From a virus, in IMG/VR virus record IMGVR_UViG_3300030099_006908, positions 1 to 64,000 of that record: a stretch of 64,000 nt of DNA, one strand, 5' to 3'. The translations under genes and the position numbers were made by a program. Under the pieces are notes generated by a model. That model saw only the letters and a program-made list of their open reading frames with translations, ran no database searches and had not been told where the DNA came from. Shown here in pieces: positions 1 to 5,642 of this stretch (positions are counted from its first letter, which is position 1; each line of letters begins with the position of its first letter).

Positions 1-9
1 CTTCATGGG

Positions 10-43
10 AGGCGGGGATTTTCCCCGCTTCCCCCCTTTTTTA
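10..43 (+). terminator. Rho-independent terminator of an upstream gene
   Basis: A GCGGGGA / TCCCCGC stem with a TTT loop (12-28) is followed by a C-run and TTTTTT. It closes the transcript entering from the left, and a new promoter begins 7 bases later. Confidence 0.8.
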
Positions 44-49
44 TTAAAG

Positions 50-78
50 TTGACAGGGTTGGCTTGTCGATGTATAAT
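50..78 (+). promoter_or_regulatory. Consensus sigma-70 promoter
   Basis: TTGACA (50-55), a 17-base spacer and TATAAT (73-78) match the bacterial sigma-70 consensus exactly. It lies between a terminator and the short membrane-peptide gene at 100 and should be read by unmodified host polymerase. Confidence 0.9.
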
Positions 79-99
79 AGGGGATTGGAGGCTCTGCCT

Positions 100-186
100 A
101 TGAATGAAGGTTGGTTGTTGTTAATTGGTTTACTTGGTGTTATAGCTGGTTGTCTTGAATCTATTAGGGGAGATATAGAAAGATGA
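100..186 (+). CDS. 28-residue membrane peptide
   Basis: A short open frame starts with ATG 13 bases after a GGATTGGAGG ribosome-binding stretch and encodes a peptide with one hydrophobic segment (about residues 5-19, LLLIGLLGVIAGC) and a charged tail. Its TGA overlaps the ATG of the next gene (ATGA at 183), which suggests translational coupling. It is the first gene behind the perfect promoter at 50-78. No function can be assigned; the Cys after the hydrophobic stretch could be a lipid site, but no basic n-region precedes it. Confidence 0.6.
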   Translation: MNEGWLLLIGLLGVIAGCLESIRGDIER

Positions 187-626
187 AAAAGGTTTTCGTA
201 TATTACAATTTGCACAAGCACAAATGGTCCGTGAAGGATGTAAAAACAGGTCGTGTAATTGGTCATTATTACGATATATCGCTTTATAACGCCAAGTTCA
301 AAGTAAGTGAGGCCGGAAGGGCTCGCGTATTAAAAGAGAAGCGTAAAAACGTGCATGCGGGCGTTGAGGGCTATCTGACTAAGCATACCCTACCTCGAAA
401 AATGGACGGCACGATTCTCTGGGCGTCTCAATCGGAGCGGCACAAGGTAACGTACGACCCCTATAAGTACGCTACCTTCGTTGCCGGTCCAGATAAAAAG
501 CCTATCCACGAAGCCTACTTTGTGAGAATGGTGGCCTACGGTACGAACTGGGGCGGTAAAGGGGAGTATCATGCCCCAGATGTTACAGCGACAGTGCCGG
601 TGGTGAAGGGCCTGATAACTGCTTGA
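183..626 (+). CDS. Conserved phage protein, 147 aa, function unknown
   Basis: This soluble basic protein has the KVFVYYNLHKHKWSV opening and the EAGRARVLKEKRKNVHAG segment that I recognise from unnamed proteins of many tailed phages. No catalytic motif is visible. It is translated from the ATGA overlap with the 28-residue peptide, so both depend on the promoter at 50-78. The gene is followed at once by a folded 3' end with a terminator. Homologues in phages are usually short early-region proteins of unknown role. Confidence 0.85.
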   Translation: MKKVFVYYNLHKHKWSVKDVKTGRVIGHYYDISLYNAKFKVSEAGRARVLKEKRKNVHAGVEGYLTKHTLPRKMDGTILWASQSERHKVTYDPYKYATFVAGPDKKPIHEAYFVRMVAYGTNWGGKGEYHAPDVTATVPVVKGLITA

Positions 627-633
627 AATAAAT

Positions 634-720
634 GAATTGGGGATAAGCAGCTATCCTCGAATGTTACGGGCTCAGAGATAGCCGCACACGCAGGCTCGTA
701 ACTTCCCCGATTCTTTTTTT
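634..720 (+). terminator. Terminator with long folded loop, possible RNA element
   Basis: A ten-pair stem (634-643 with 704-713, one G-U pair) is followed by TTTTTTT. The 60-base interior is itself folded: GGATA/TATCC (641-656), GTTACG/CGTAAC (663-702) and AGCC/GGCT. The GGATA hairpin shares bases 641-643 with the terminator stem, so the two cannot form together. That arrangement is compatible with attenuation, but it may simply be a branched 3' end of the 147-aa gene. Confidence 0.65.
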
Positions 721-803
721 CCTAAACCCTTATGGCGTAAGGACTTAGGGGGCGCCGGGCCGCCGCGCCAAACGTAAACTGTGTGATAACAACGACTTAC
801 GTT
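721..803 (+). other. Three consecutive hairpins, GC-rich, before tRNA-Arg
   Basis: This non-coding stretch holds CCTAA/TTAGG enclosing CTTA/TAAG (721-749), GGCGC/GCGCC (751-769, much richer in GC than its surroundings) and AACGTAA/TTACGTT (771-803). The last hairpin overlaps the -35 box of the tRNA-Arg promoter. It might be an independent small RNA or a processing signal; no open frame uses it. Confidence 0.5.
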
Positions 804-829
804 GACTAATTCTAAAGTTTTGGTACAAT
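802..829 (+). promoter_or_regulatory. Promoter for tRNA-Arg
   Basis: TTGACT (802-807), 16 bases, TACAAT (824-829), placed 20 bases before the tRNA acceptor stem. Confidence 0.7.
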
Positions 830-848
830 ATAACCGATAAAGATAAAT

Positions 849-921
849 GCACCTGTAGCTCAATGGATAGAGCATCTGACTTCTAATCAGAGGGTTGCAG
901 GTTCGAATCCTGCCAGGTGTA
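849..921 (+). tRNA. tRNA-Arg (anticodon TCT)
   Basis: A full cloverleaf is visible: acceptor GCACCTG/CAGGTGT with a terminal G-U, D stem GCTC/GAGC, anticodon stem TCTGA/TCAGA with loop CTTCTAA, and T arm GCAGG/CCTGC with TTCGAAT. It decodes AGA, a codon frequent in the genes of this window. No CCA is encoded. Confidence 0.95.
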
Positions 922-943
922 CTACCCGTACCACCCCCATGGT

Positions 944-971
944 GGTCATAGTGATAGTCAGCGAAATTTTA
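944..971 (+). repeat. AGTCAGCGAAATTTTA motif, copy 1
   Basis: GGTCATAGTGATAGTCAGCG followed by AAATTTTA. Related copies lie at 1065, 1243, 1867 and 22568. This copy lies between tRNA-Arg and tRNA-Val. See findings. Confidence 0.6.
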
Positions 972-1064
972 CATCATGTGTGAATAGTCTGGCATAATTT
1001 ATAGCAGAGGAAATGAATTAGGGAAATGTTTTTGTCTCGCCCAATCAATCATCATTGGCAATCG

Positions 1065-1084
1065 TTGGTAGTCAGCGAAAGTCT
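1065..1084 (+). repeat. AGTCAGCGAAA motif, copy 2
   Basis: TTGGTAGTCAGCGAAAGTCT, twelve bases before the tRNA-Val acceptor stem. It shares the AGTCAGCGAAA core with copy 1. Confidence 0.5.
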
Positions 1085-1095
1085 GGGGCATCTGA

Positions 1096-1169
1096 GGGCA
1101 TTTAGCTCAGTTGGTTAGAGCGTCTCGTTGACGTCGAGAAGGTCATTGGTTCGAATCCAGTAATGCCCA
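1096..1169 (+). tRNA. tRNA-Val (anticodon GAC)
   Basis: Cloverleaf: acceptor GGGCATT/AATGCCC, D stem GCTC/GAGC, anticodon stem TCTCG/CGAGA with loop TTGACGT, T arm ATTGG/CCAGT with TTCGAAT. The discriminator base is A and no CCA is encoded. It has no obvious promoter of its own and may be processed from the tRNA-Arg transcript. Confidence 0.93.
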
Positions 1170-1242
1170 TTTGAGAGAATAAGAATGATTGTGGCAAGGA
1201 AATGCGCATGAGTGTGTGTCTCACGCAACCTAACAACATTGC

Positions 1243-1270
1243 GGTCATGGCGATAGTTAGCGAAATTTTA
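1243..1270 (+). repeat. AGTTAGCGAAATTTTA motif, copy 3
   Basis: GGTCATGGCGATAGTTAGCG followed by AAATTTTA. It differs from copy 1 at only four positions over 28 bases and lies just upstream of the promoter at 1281. Confidence 0.6.
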
Positions 1271-1280
1271 GGGCCTGGGG

Positions 1281-1308
1281 TTGACAAAGCAGGAAGACGG
1301 GCTATAAT
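1281..1308 (+). promoter_or_regulatory. Consensus sigma-70 promoter
   Basis: TTGACA (1281-1286), 16 bases, TATAAT (1303-1308). It drives a folded leader (1315-1431) and the exported 65-aa protein. Confidence 0.88.
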
Positions 1309-1314
1309 ATTATT

Positions 1315-1431
1315 GGTGAGCCTCGCGGGCGCAGACTACATTGCCAAACGGTGAGTAGTCTGTCGCTCCATCGGACATAGGTACTTGCCGGTGACTGTTC
1401 AGGTCTAACGTGAGTACCGTGTCCATTTTTT
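1315..1431 (+). ncRNA. Folded leader or small RNA ending in a terminator-like hairpin
   Basis: Two strong hairpins follow the promoter: CAGACTAC/GTAGTCTG (1332-1362) and a long arm with GGAC/GTCC and GGTAC/GTACC (1373-1424). The second arm is followed directly by ATTTTTT (1425-1431) and then by the GAGGAG ribosome-binding site of the next gene. This is either a free small RNA of about 115 bases or an attenuator controlling the exported protein at 1445. I recognise no known RNA family. Confidence 0.6.
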
Positions 1432-1444
1432 GAGGAGATATAAA

Positions 1445-1642
1445 ATGAAGAAGTTGGTATTATTCCTGCTAATAAGTGTAGTCGCTGTCGAAAGCGGTTA
1501 CGCTTTTATTTTTGGTGGTGGGGCATGGAGGCGTCATTACAGGAGACATAGAAGGGGTGCATTGTATAGTGCAGAGAAGGTAGTCGGACCTCCATCTTTG
1601 CAGGCGGTTAGAGATGCCGTAGATGAGGAAATAAGGAGGTAA
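1445..1642 (+). CDS. Small exported basic protein, 65 aa
   Basis: The ATG at 1445 is preceded by GAGGAG at 1432-1437, so I prefer it to the in-frame TTG at 1430. The N-terminus MKKLVLFLLISVVAV with GYAF fits a Sec signal peptide. The mature part begins with a glycine patch (FGGGAW) and an Arg/His-rich run (RRHYRRHRR). No family is recognised. The stop codon overlaps the first bases of the tRNA-like gene at 1635, so the mRNA and the tRNA would compete if made from one transcript. Confidence 0.65.
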   Translation: MKKLVLFLLISVVAVESGYAFIFGGGAWRRHYRRHRRGALYSAEKVVGPPSLQAVRDAVDEEIRR

Positions 1643-1710
1643 AGGTAAGCTGGTTGCATCCGGCGCTCTTATAAGGCGCTATTAGTCTGGTTCGATTCCA
1701 GATACCTCTA
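1635..1710 (+). tRNA. Probable tRNA-Ile (anticodon TAT), weak D arm
   Basis: The acceptor stem GGAGGTA/TACCTCT (one G-U), the anticodon arm GCGCT-CTTATAA-GGCGC and the T arm TCTGG-TTCGATT-CCAGA are good. The D arm has the GG pair in the loop but only two or three sound stem pairs. TAT would decode AUA, common in this AT-leaning phage. It may be functional with a relaxed D arm, or decaying. It overlaps the end of the upstream CDS by 8 bases. Confidence 0.55.
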
Positions 1711-1782
1711 CTGGGTAATTTACTTCCTGATAGAAAGGAGGTGGGATTACGTCTAAGGATTGGTCATCCTGTCTAATAGACT

Positions 1783-1834
1783 GGCCCGCAGGGTTTTATT
1801 GTATCAAATAAGAACCTGTAGGGCCTCTTTTTTT
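1783..1834 (+). terminator. Long rho-independent terminator ending the tRNA region
   Basis: GGCCC/GGGCC, CAGG/CCTG and TTTTATTG/CAAATAAGA make a stem of about 20 pairs with a TAT loop, followed by TTTTTTT (1828-1834). It is the strongest terminator in the window. Confidence 0.88.
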
Positions 1835-1866
1835 GTCTCAGCTAAACGAACCAATTTGTCGTGATT

Positions 1867-1888
1867 GGTCATAGTCAGCGTAATTTTA
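1867..1888 (+). repeat. AGTCAGCGTAATTTTA motif, copy 4
   Basis: GGTCATAGTCAGCGTAATTT with TA. It is a shortened version of copy 1, located 33 bases after the terminator and overlapping the end of the leftward ORF at 1875. Confidence 0.5.
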
Positions 1889-1988
1889 GAGCAGGCAGAA
1901 TAAAACGTGGGGGCGTGGAAAGGTTAGTGGTAAGACTAGGACAAGCCCCCAAAGCCATCGCTATGATAACTCTCCACTTTCTTGTCAT
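1875..1988 (-). CDS. Putative 37-aa leftward lipoprotein-like peptide
   Basis: On the minus strand an ATG at 1988 lies about 20 bases behind a perfect promoter (2035-2008). The peptide starts MTRKWRVIIAMALGAC, a basic n-region, hydrophobic core and an LGAC lipobox, followed by a short Pro/Thr-rich tail (NLSTPPRF). No ribosome-binding site is evident. The promoter and lipobox favour a real gene; the small size and lack of a ribosome site argue against. Confidence 0.35.
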   Translation of the reverse strand: MTRKWRVIIAMALGACPSLTTNLSTPPRFILPALKLR

Positions 1989-2007
1989 AGAATGTGATTC
2001 TAAATAT

Positions 2008-2035
2008 ATTATAAACCAAAACACAAAATTGTCAA
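2008..2035 (-). promoter_or_regulatory. Leftward consensus promoter
   Basis: Read on the minus strand: TTGACA (2035-2030), 16 bases, TATAAT (2013-2008). It directs transcription leftward towards the 37-aa ORF and into the long terminator at 1834-1783. Confidence 0.75.
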
Positions 2036-2144
2036 CTAAAAAACTGGCTGGTAAAAAAGTGTGTACCTTGCCATTGGCTTAATAGAGAGAATACAGAACT
2101 GCAATAGCAGGTAGAATATGAGTGGAGGCATAAACCACATAGTA

Positions 2145-2216
2145 ATAATCTATACCCCTCTGCTATCGGCGGCAGCGTGTATATGATAATCTATACCTGA
2201 ATAGTAAATCTATATT
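2145..2216. repeat. Three operator-like repeats ATAATCTATACC
   Basis: ATAATCTATACC occurs at 2145-2156 and 2186-2197, and a looser AAATCTATATT copy at 2206-2216. They lie in an otherwise empty stretch (2083-2330) between the two leftward genes. A short leftward frame (2140-2036, 34 hydrophobic residues) also crosses here but has no ribosome site. The rest of this gap shows nothing else except a CCTAGAG/CTCTAGG inverted repeat at 2292-2323. Confidence 0.4.
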
Positions 2217-2475
2217 CCCCCCCTGGCAATTTTGCTGCAAAAAAAGAGAACAAAACCGACTTCCCATATCTGATAAAAGACAGTATATGAGCCTAGAGCC
2301 AGGGTTTCTCCACACTCTCTAGGATTACAATGATATGAAATGTCAAGCTATCCACAAGTCCACTCATATCAGAGCGTATATGCCCCAACGAATTAACGGC
2401 GGGCGAGGTATACCAATTTTCAGCACTCAGGTCTGTTGTAGGTTTGGCACTTATAACCTGTGGGCAAATGAGGCC

Positions 2476-2655
2476 CTATTTTCTTCTTCTTCTTTTTCTT
2501 TTCATCCGACTAGATGGAGGCGACCATCCATACAATTTCTTCCACTCTTGTTTCTCTTTATTAGAAACACCATACTGAGCGTTCTGTGCCTTCTCCCTAC
2601 GGGGATTGGTTATCCCGTTCATGGAAGTGCCGGTTTTTTTGTTTTTTCTTGGCAT
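2476..2655 (-). CDS. Leftward basic 59-aa protein, leaderless
   Basis: This minus-strand gene starts at the ATG (2655) right behind its -10 box (2668-2663), so the message would begin at or next to the start codon. The protein is strongly basic and polar (MPRKNKKTGTSMNG start) and ends in KRKRRRRK, suggesting nucleic-acid binding. I prefer it to an opposite-strand frame that is Phe/Ser-rich and looks like a shadow. It is the best of the leftward genes; no family is recognised. Longer in-frame starts lie upstream of the promoter and are unlikely. Confidence 0.6.
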   Translation of the reverse strand: MPRKNKKTGTSMNGITNPRREKAQNAQYGVSNKEKQEWKKLYGWSPPSSRMKRKRRRRK

Positions 2656-2662
2656 ATAGAGT

Positions 2663-2690
2663 ATTATAGTCCACTTTTCTTTTCTGTCAA
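2663..2690 (-). promoter_or_regulatory. Leftward consensus promoter of the 59-aa gene
   Basis: Minus strand: TTGACA (2690-2685), 16 bases, TATAAT (2668-2663). It sits back to back with the rightward promoter at 2704, giving a divergent control region of about 70 bases. Confidence 0.85.
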
Positions 2691-2703
2691 GGCAAAAAAT
2701 AGC

Positions 2704-2731
2704 TTGACACATACATTCTTCCTGCTATAAT
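2704..2731 (+). promoter_or_regulatory. Rightward consensus promoter
   Basis: TTGACA (2704-2709), 16 bases, TATAAT (2726-2731). The first coding frame on this transcript is at 3003, so the leader would be about 265 bases, unless the hairpin stretch at 2745-2830 is the product. Confidence 0.85.
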
Positions 2732-2744
2732 TACATAGAAACAC

Positions 2745-2830
2745 GCCCTTTTACGGGTTTACGAAACAAAATTGTGGGTTTTGAACCCCATTTGCACGTT
2801 TAAGCGGCAACTTTGCGGGTTTTTGGCCCA
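2745..2830 (+). other. Three short G-run/C-run hairpins in a long leader
   Basis: GCCC/GGG (2745-2757), GTGGG/CCCCA (2774-2790) and GCGGG/CCCA (2815-2830) repeat at about 35-base intervals; the last two share the pattern GGGTTTT..CCCATTTG. No reading frame of useful length uses this part. It could be a small RNA or a structured leader. From 2835 to 3000 I see only AT-rich sequence and the inverted repeat at 2916. Confidence 0.4.
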
Positions 2831-2915
2831 TTTGTATGCTCGTTGTGTAGTGCCGAGGTTGAAGCATTTATTCTGTTAATTCATACCTAATCTTCTTCCT
2901 CGCCTACACTTCTAT

Positions 2916-2931
2916 TATAGTGTATACTATA
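2916..2931. promoter_or_regulatory. Inverted repeat TATAGT-GTAT-ACTATA
   Basis: Two perfect six-base arms around a GTAT centre, about 70 bases upstream of the 56-aa gene. It is a plausible operator, or chance in AT-rich sequence. Confidence 0.3.
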
Positions 2932-3002
2932 CTACCTATTCATTGTATGTCTATTATGGGTAATATAGAAAGCCATAGAAAAATAAAGAAAGGGTAAGAA
3001 AA

Positions 3003-3173
3003 ATGGAGAAAAATATACAAATAACTCTTTGCCGTGGACAAGGATGTTGTCCTGTCGTAACTATTTCTGAAAAAGGTGCGAAAATTACTGATGATAATGG
3101 TGGTGAAGTGACGATAACTAATGTAGAGTTAAGTATTCTAAAAGAAAAGCTAAATGAGCTTGACAACGTATAA
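3003..3173 (+). CDS. Small protein, 56 aa
   Basis: ATG with an AAAGGG ribosome site at 2990-2995. The product begins MEKNIQITLCRGQGCCPVV, has a vicinal Cys pair and ends in an amphipathic helix (LSILKEKLNELDNV). The composition is clean and the stop is followed by a folded RNA with a terminator, which fits a real gene. No family is recognised. Confidence 0.65.
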   Translation: MEKNIQITLCRGQGCCPVVTISEKGAKITDDNGGEVTITNVELSILKEKLNELDNV

Positions 3174-3191
3174 TCATCTGTTACAATTAGG

Positions 3192-3308
3192 AGCATGAGG
3201 CTGAGTGGTGGCTTGCAATCAAGGGTCCAGTTGCGCCACACTGAACGGTATTATGTATAAGTTGTCCAAGACACTTGCTAGCAAACATAACGCCTGCCTC
3301 ATTTTTTT
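3192..3308 (+). ncRNA. Branched structured RNA with terminator
   Basis: Outer stem ATGAGGC/GCCTCAT (3195-3201 with 3296-3302) is followed by seven T. Inside are two arms. Arm 1 pairs AGTG, TGGC and GCAA (3204-3218) with TTGC, GCCA and CACT (3231-3242). Arm 2 pairs TTATGT with ACATAA (3251-3290) and encloses AAGTTGTC-CAA-GACACTT (3259-3276). All bases of the two arms are explained by nested pairing, which is much more than a simple terminator. It is not a tRNA. It may be a free small RNA or a 3' end element. Confidence 0.65.
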
Positions 3309-3323
3309 ACTAAAGGTTATTTT

Positions 3324-3431
3324 ATGAAGGAAAAGCTAAAAGAAATTTTTGTTCTTGCTACGGTTATATTTGCAGCCGTAGGAATAGGTGCAGTGGTTTA
3401 TGCGATTGTTGAGCTAATTGCACTTCGATGA
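3324..3431 (+). CDS. 35-aa single-pass membrane peptide
   Basis: MKEKLKEIFVLATV start, one hydrophobic helix of about 22 residues, short tail. It starts behind a weak AAAGG site at 3312-3316 and overlaps the next gene by ATGA at 3428. It is the first of a chain of very small overlapping membrane genes. Confidence 0.6.
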   Translation: MKEKLKEIFVLATVIFAAVGIGAVVYAIVELIALR

Positions 3432-3532
3432 TAGACGACCTTCCTATATGGCTGATTACAGTCAGACTTTTACCGTTTATAATATATGGCATTTACTTGG
3501 GAGTGATATATGCGAAACCATCCAGACAATAA
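3428..3532 (+). CDS. 34-aa membrane peptide
   Basis: Begins at the ATGA overlap. The product (MIDDLPIWLITVRLLPF start) is nearly all hydrophobic with a short basic C-terminus. It overlaps the next gene by 23 bases. Function unknown. Confidence 0.55.
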   Translation: MIDDLPIWLITVRLLPFIIYGIYLGVIYAKPSRQ

Positions 3533-3824
3533 GTATATCTGGGGAGCAGAGGAAATCCTTATTCTAGGTGATGAACGTCTTGACTATATTCACCAGTTTA
3601 AGGGATACGAGACCGATAAGGGGTGGAACATAACCGTACAGGCTCTTATTCGTACAAAATTCCAGGCATATAAATGGGGGACGACTCGTAGGTACTTCAA
3701 GAAAGACAGATTCCCTCACGCTAATACTGTCAAACAAGTAATTCAGGAAGTCGTAAATCTTCCCTATATGATTGACCCTCTCACTAGAGAATATGAAGGA
3801 TATAAAGATGCAATTAAATCTTGA
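3510..3824 (+). CDS. Hypothetical protein, 104 aa
   Basis: ATG at 3510 with GGGAG 5 bases before. This soluble, aromatic- and basic-rich protein contains WGAEEILILGDERLDYIHQF near its start and no metal or nucleotide motif. It overlaps small membrane genes on both sides. Confidence 0.75.
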   Translation: MRNHPDNKYIWGAEEILILGDERLDYIHQFKGYETDKGWNITVQALIRTKFQAYKWGTTRRYFKKDRFPHANTVKQVIQEVVNLPYMIDPLTREYEGYKDAIKS

Positions 3825-3978
3825 TATAAGCACCATAATCATGGTGTTCTGTCTGTACGGTGTATGGACTTTCAGTAAAGATATTGGTCACTTAATTTGT
3901 GACGTTATATTAAAAGTCTGGAAGGCCAACAATGAGCAAGAGAAATCTGAACCTGAGCAATCTGTTCCTAGCATTTAG
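3808..3978 (+). CDS. 56-aa membrane protein
   Basis: The ATG at 3808 is chosen because GAAGGA lies just upstream; a longer in-frame start lacks a ribosome site. There is one hydrophobic segment (STIIMVFCLYGVWTF) and an acidic C-terminal tail (EQEKSEPEQ). It overlaps both neighbours in other frames. Confidence 0.55.
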   Translation: MQLNLDISTIIMVFCLYGVWTFSKDIGHLICDVILKVWKANNEQEKSEPEQSVPSI

Positions 3979-4036
3979 TACTATTACATTATACATACTT
4001 TTCGTTGGGGGAATAATATACTTCAAATGTTTTTAG
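3932..4036 (+). CDS. 34-aa membrane peptide nested with its neighbour
   Basis: ATG after GGAAGG, reading frame +2 relative to the preceding gene with a 47-base overlap. It is a single hydrophobic helix (ITLYILFVGGIIYF). Its weight rests on the ribosome site and the clear transmembrane pattern. Confidence 0.45.
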   Translation: MSKRNLNLSNLFLAFSTITLYILFVGGIIYFKCF

Positions 4037-4057
4037 GATTCTTTTGGGAGAGAGGAT

Positions 4058-4711
4058 ATGGAATTGGATTTTGGAAATGTCGAGCAGAAGATAAACTCTG
4101 TTAGACAGTCTACGGTTGACCGTTACTGTGACTATTGGTACGGTATCGAGCCGCGAAGCACAGAGGATAAGTGGCGACGATGGTTGTTTGCCTTTGTATC
4201 TATTCGCGCCCAATGGAAGGCGAATAAAGAGTCCTACCGCATGTTAGCCGGTGAAAATTGGCAGACTAAAGATGAACTGTCTAAGATACTCCACGACTCT
4301 CGAATTGGATTGGTTCCGATGCGTGAGCGAGCTATCTGGGAGTTTACGCAGGAAGTAAAAAAGGATAAGTCTATCATCGAACCAGAACTGGACGATACAT
4401 GGCAAACATGGAGAAATAGGTTAGTCGATAAATTCTTTGGGATTGGATTAGCCAAAGTATCTTTTGCGATGGAAATGTGCTACCCGTTGTATTGTGGAGT
4501 TGTTTGTCTGGATACGCATATTCTACGAATGTATGGCGTTGACCCTCGCAAGGGTTGCGGCAAGGCTTTATATGAGGAAATGGAGGCACATTGGTTAAAA
4601 ATTTGTCTTGACAAGGGGTATCCATCTGCTATAACTAGACATATCCTATGGGATAAGATTCAGAACAAGCGGAATACAAGATACTGGTCGCATGTATTGG
4701 AGGCAGCATAA
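4058..4711 (+). CDS. HhH-GPD-type DNA glycosylase
   Basis: The C-terminal half carries the helix-hairpin-helix (FFGIGLAKVSFAMEM, about residues 126-140) followed by CLDTHILRMYG, which matches the conserved (V/L)DTHxxR motif with its catalytic Asp in endonuclease III/MutY-type enzymes. The catalytic Lys of bifunctional members would lie in GIGLAK, shifted by one position, so monofunctional or lyase activity cannot be decided. No Fe-S cysteine cluster is seen at the C-terminus. The expected role is base excision in phage or host DNA. RBS GAGAGGAT at 4050. Confidence 0.75.
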   Translation: MELDFGNVEQKINSVRQSTVDRYCDYWYGIEPRSTEDKWRRWLFAFVSIRAQWKANKESYRMLAGENWQTKDELSKILHDSRIGLVPMRERAIWEFTQEVKKDKSIIEPELDDTWQTWRNRLVDKFFGIGLAKVSFAMEMCYPLYCGVVCLDTHILRMYGVDPRKGCGKALYEEMEAHWLKICLDKGYPSAITRHILWDKIQNKRNTRYWSHVLEAA

Positions 4712-4888
4712 ATGGCTCACGAGAAAAACTACACATTTAAGATTACTATTTTCGGCCAAGACTTTAAAGCCAAGGAAACATTCTTAATTGAGGATGTAAC
4801 AGAGCGAGAGGCGAATAAGATTGCTAAAGCTGACCCTCGCGTTATCGAAGCTGGCGATAAATTCTGGTCTATGAACCAAGAGAGGTAG
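4712..4888 (+). CDS. Hypothetical protein, 58 aa
   Basis: Directly follows the glycosylase gene (TAA then ATG). A short soluble charged protein with a beta-rich start (NYTFKITIFGQDFKAKE) and a helical middle (VTEREANKIAKADP). No function assigned. Confidence 0.65.
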   Translation: MAHEKNYTFKITIFGQDFKAKETFLIEDVTEREANKIAKADPRVIEAGDKFWSMNQER

Positions 4889-4890
4889 TG

Positions 4891-5076
4891 ATGAATTACA
4901 GGAAATATACTCACGGTTTTGTGACACAGGTATTTGAGAATGGTAAATGTGTCGAGCAGCACTTCACCGCTGGCGACCAAGTTGAACATGAGGATTATGA
5001 GACAGGTGAACCTATTGAGCCTGTTGGCGACGAGACTTATTACCCCTTTTTAATGGAGCAACCAAAGGATGAGTAG
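4891..5076 (+). CDS. Hypothetical acidic protein, 61 aa
   Basis: ATG at 4891 behind AGAGAGG; a GTG one codon earlier is also possible. Acidic, with HEDYETGEPIEPVGDE in the middle and no recognised domain. It overlaps the next gene by 8 bases. Confidence 0.65.
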   Translation: MNYRKYTHGFVTQVFENGKCVEQHFTAGDQVEHEDYETGEPIEPVGDETYYPFLMEQPKDE

Positions 5077-5251
5077 TAGATTTTCAGTGTCATTTTATGA
5101 TGGGCAAAAACTACTTGGTAGATTTGACCTACCGGATTGTTTTGAGCAGGAAGATGCTCACGATGCCGCACAAGATATGGCAAAGAAATACGGAAACAAT
5201 ACAGACGTTATCATATCTGAGGAAACAAATGCTGCCGGAGACTATGTATGA
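5069..5251 (+). CDS. Hypothetical protein, 60 aa
   Basis: Small soluble protein, beta-strand start (RFSVSFYDGQKLLGRF) and an acidic helix. It overlaps upstream and downstream genes by a few bases; AAAGGATG gives the ribosome site. Not recognised. Confidence 0.6.
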   Translation: MSSRFSVSFYDGQKLLGRFDLPDCFEQEDAHDAAQDMAKKYGNNTDVIISEETNAAGDYV

Positions 5252-5397
5252 GAGATTATGTTTTCTGGCTATTGGCAGCGACGATGTTAATTATGATGGG
5301 TGGATGTAAAACAACCGTAGTCTTATCGGCTAACAGGTATTTTGAACAAGAACAAACTCATACGAGTGCAGAAATAAGAATGGAAAAAGAATGGTAA
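5248..5397 (+). CDS. 49-aa lipoprotein
   Basis: The product starts MRDYVFWLLAATMLIMMGGC: short n-region, hydrophobic core and an MGGC lipobox, so Cys20 should be lipid-modified. The remaining 29 residues are polar. It is followed, with overlap, by a membrane-anchored protein with a helical tail. Such pairs recall outer/inner spanins, but there is no endolysin or holin here, so that reading is weak. Confidence 0.6.
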   Translation: MRDYVFWLLAATMLIMMGGCKTTVVLSANRYFEQEQTHTSAEIRMEKEW

Positions 5398-5642
5398 ACA
5401 ATGAAGATGGTGGCATCCCAATAGTATGCATTTTGGGTTGTGTAACAATTATGGTAATTATGTCATGCATAACATTTGTAGCACAAAAACAAGATATTAT
5501 AAATCGAGAGGCCAATGAATTTTACTCTAAATCAATAACACAAGAAGAAATAAATGAAGCGTGGCAAAAATATCAGCAGAGACAGTTAGAGCCTATTCCT
5601 CTGACAAAAGAAAAACAAATTAAAGATTCTATTGACAAGTGA
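5391..5642 (+). CDS. Single-pass membrane protein, 83 aa
   Basis: One transmembrane segment (about residues 9-30) is followed by a long charged helix rich in Gln, Glu and Lys, the layout of an inner-membrane protein with a periplasmic coiled coil. It overlaps the lipoprotein gene upstream by 7 bases. A promoter for the next gene lies across its 3' end. Confidence 0.6.
   Translation: MVNNEDGGIPIVCILGCVTIMVIMSCITFVAQKQDIINREANEFYSKSITQEEINEAWQKYQQRQLEPIPLTKEKQIKDSIDK

Noticed and set aside
1861-2082. Rightward 73-codon frame after the long terminator
   Set aside because: No promoter or ribosome site; overlaps the leftward ORF and promoter.
2335-2730. Rightward 131-codon open frame
   Set aside because: Phe/Ser/Leu-rich, no ribosome site, and opposite a leftward gene with a perfect promoter; it reads as a shadow.
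3192-3308. tRNA or suppressor tRNA
   Set aside because: No 7-base anticodon loop with stem, and no TTCRANY T-loop.
5248-5642. Firm spanin pair call for the lipoprotein and coiled-coil membrane protein
   Set aside because: Gene order and size are suggestive, but there is no neighbouring endolysin or holin and the lipoprotein is not Pro-rich.
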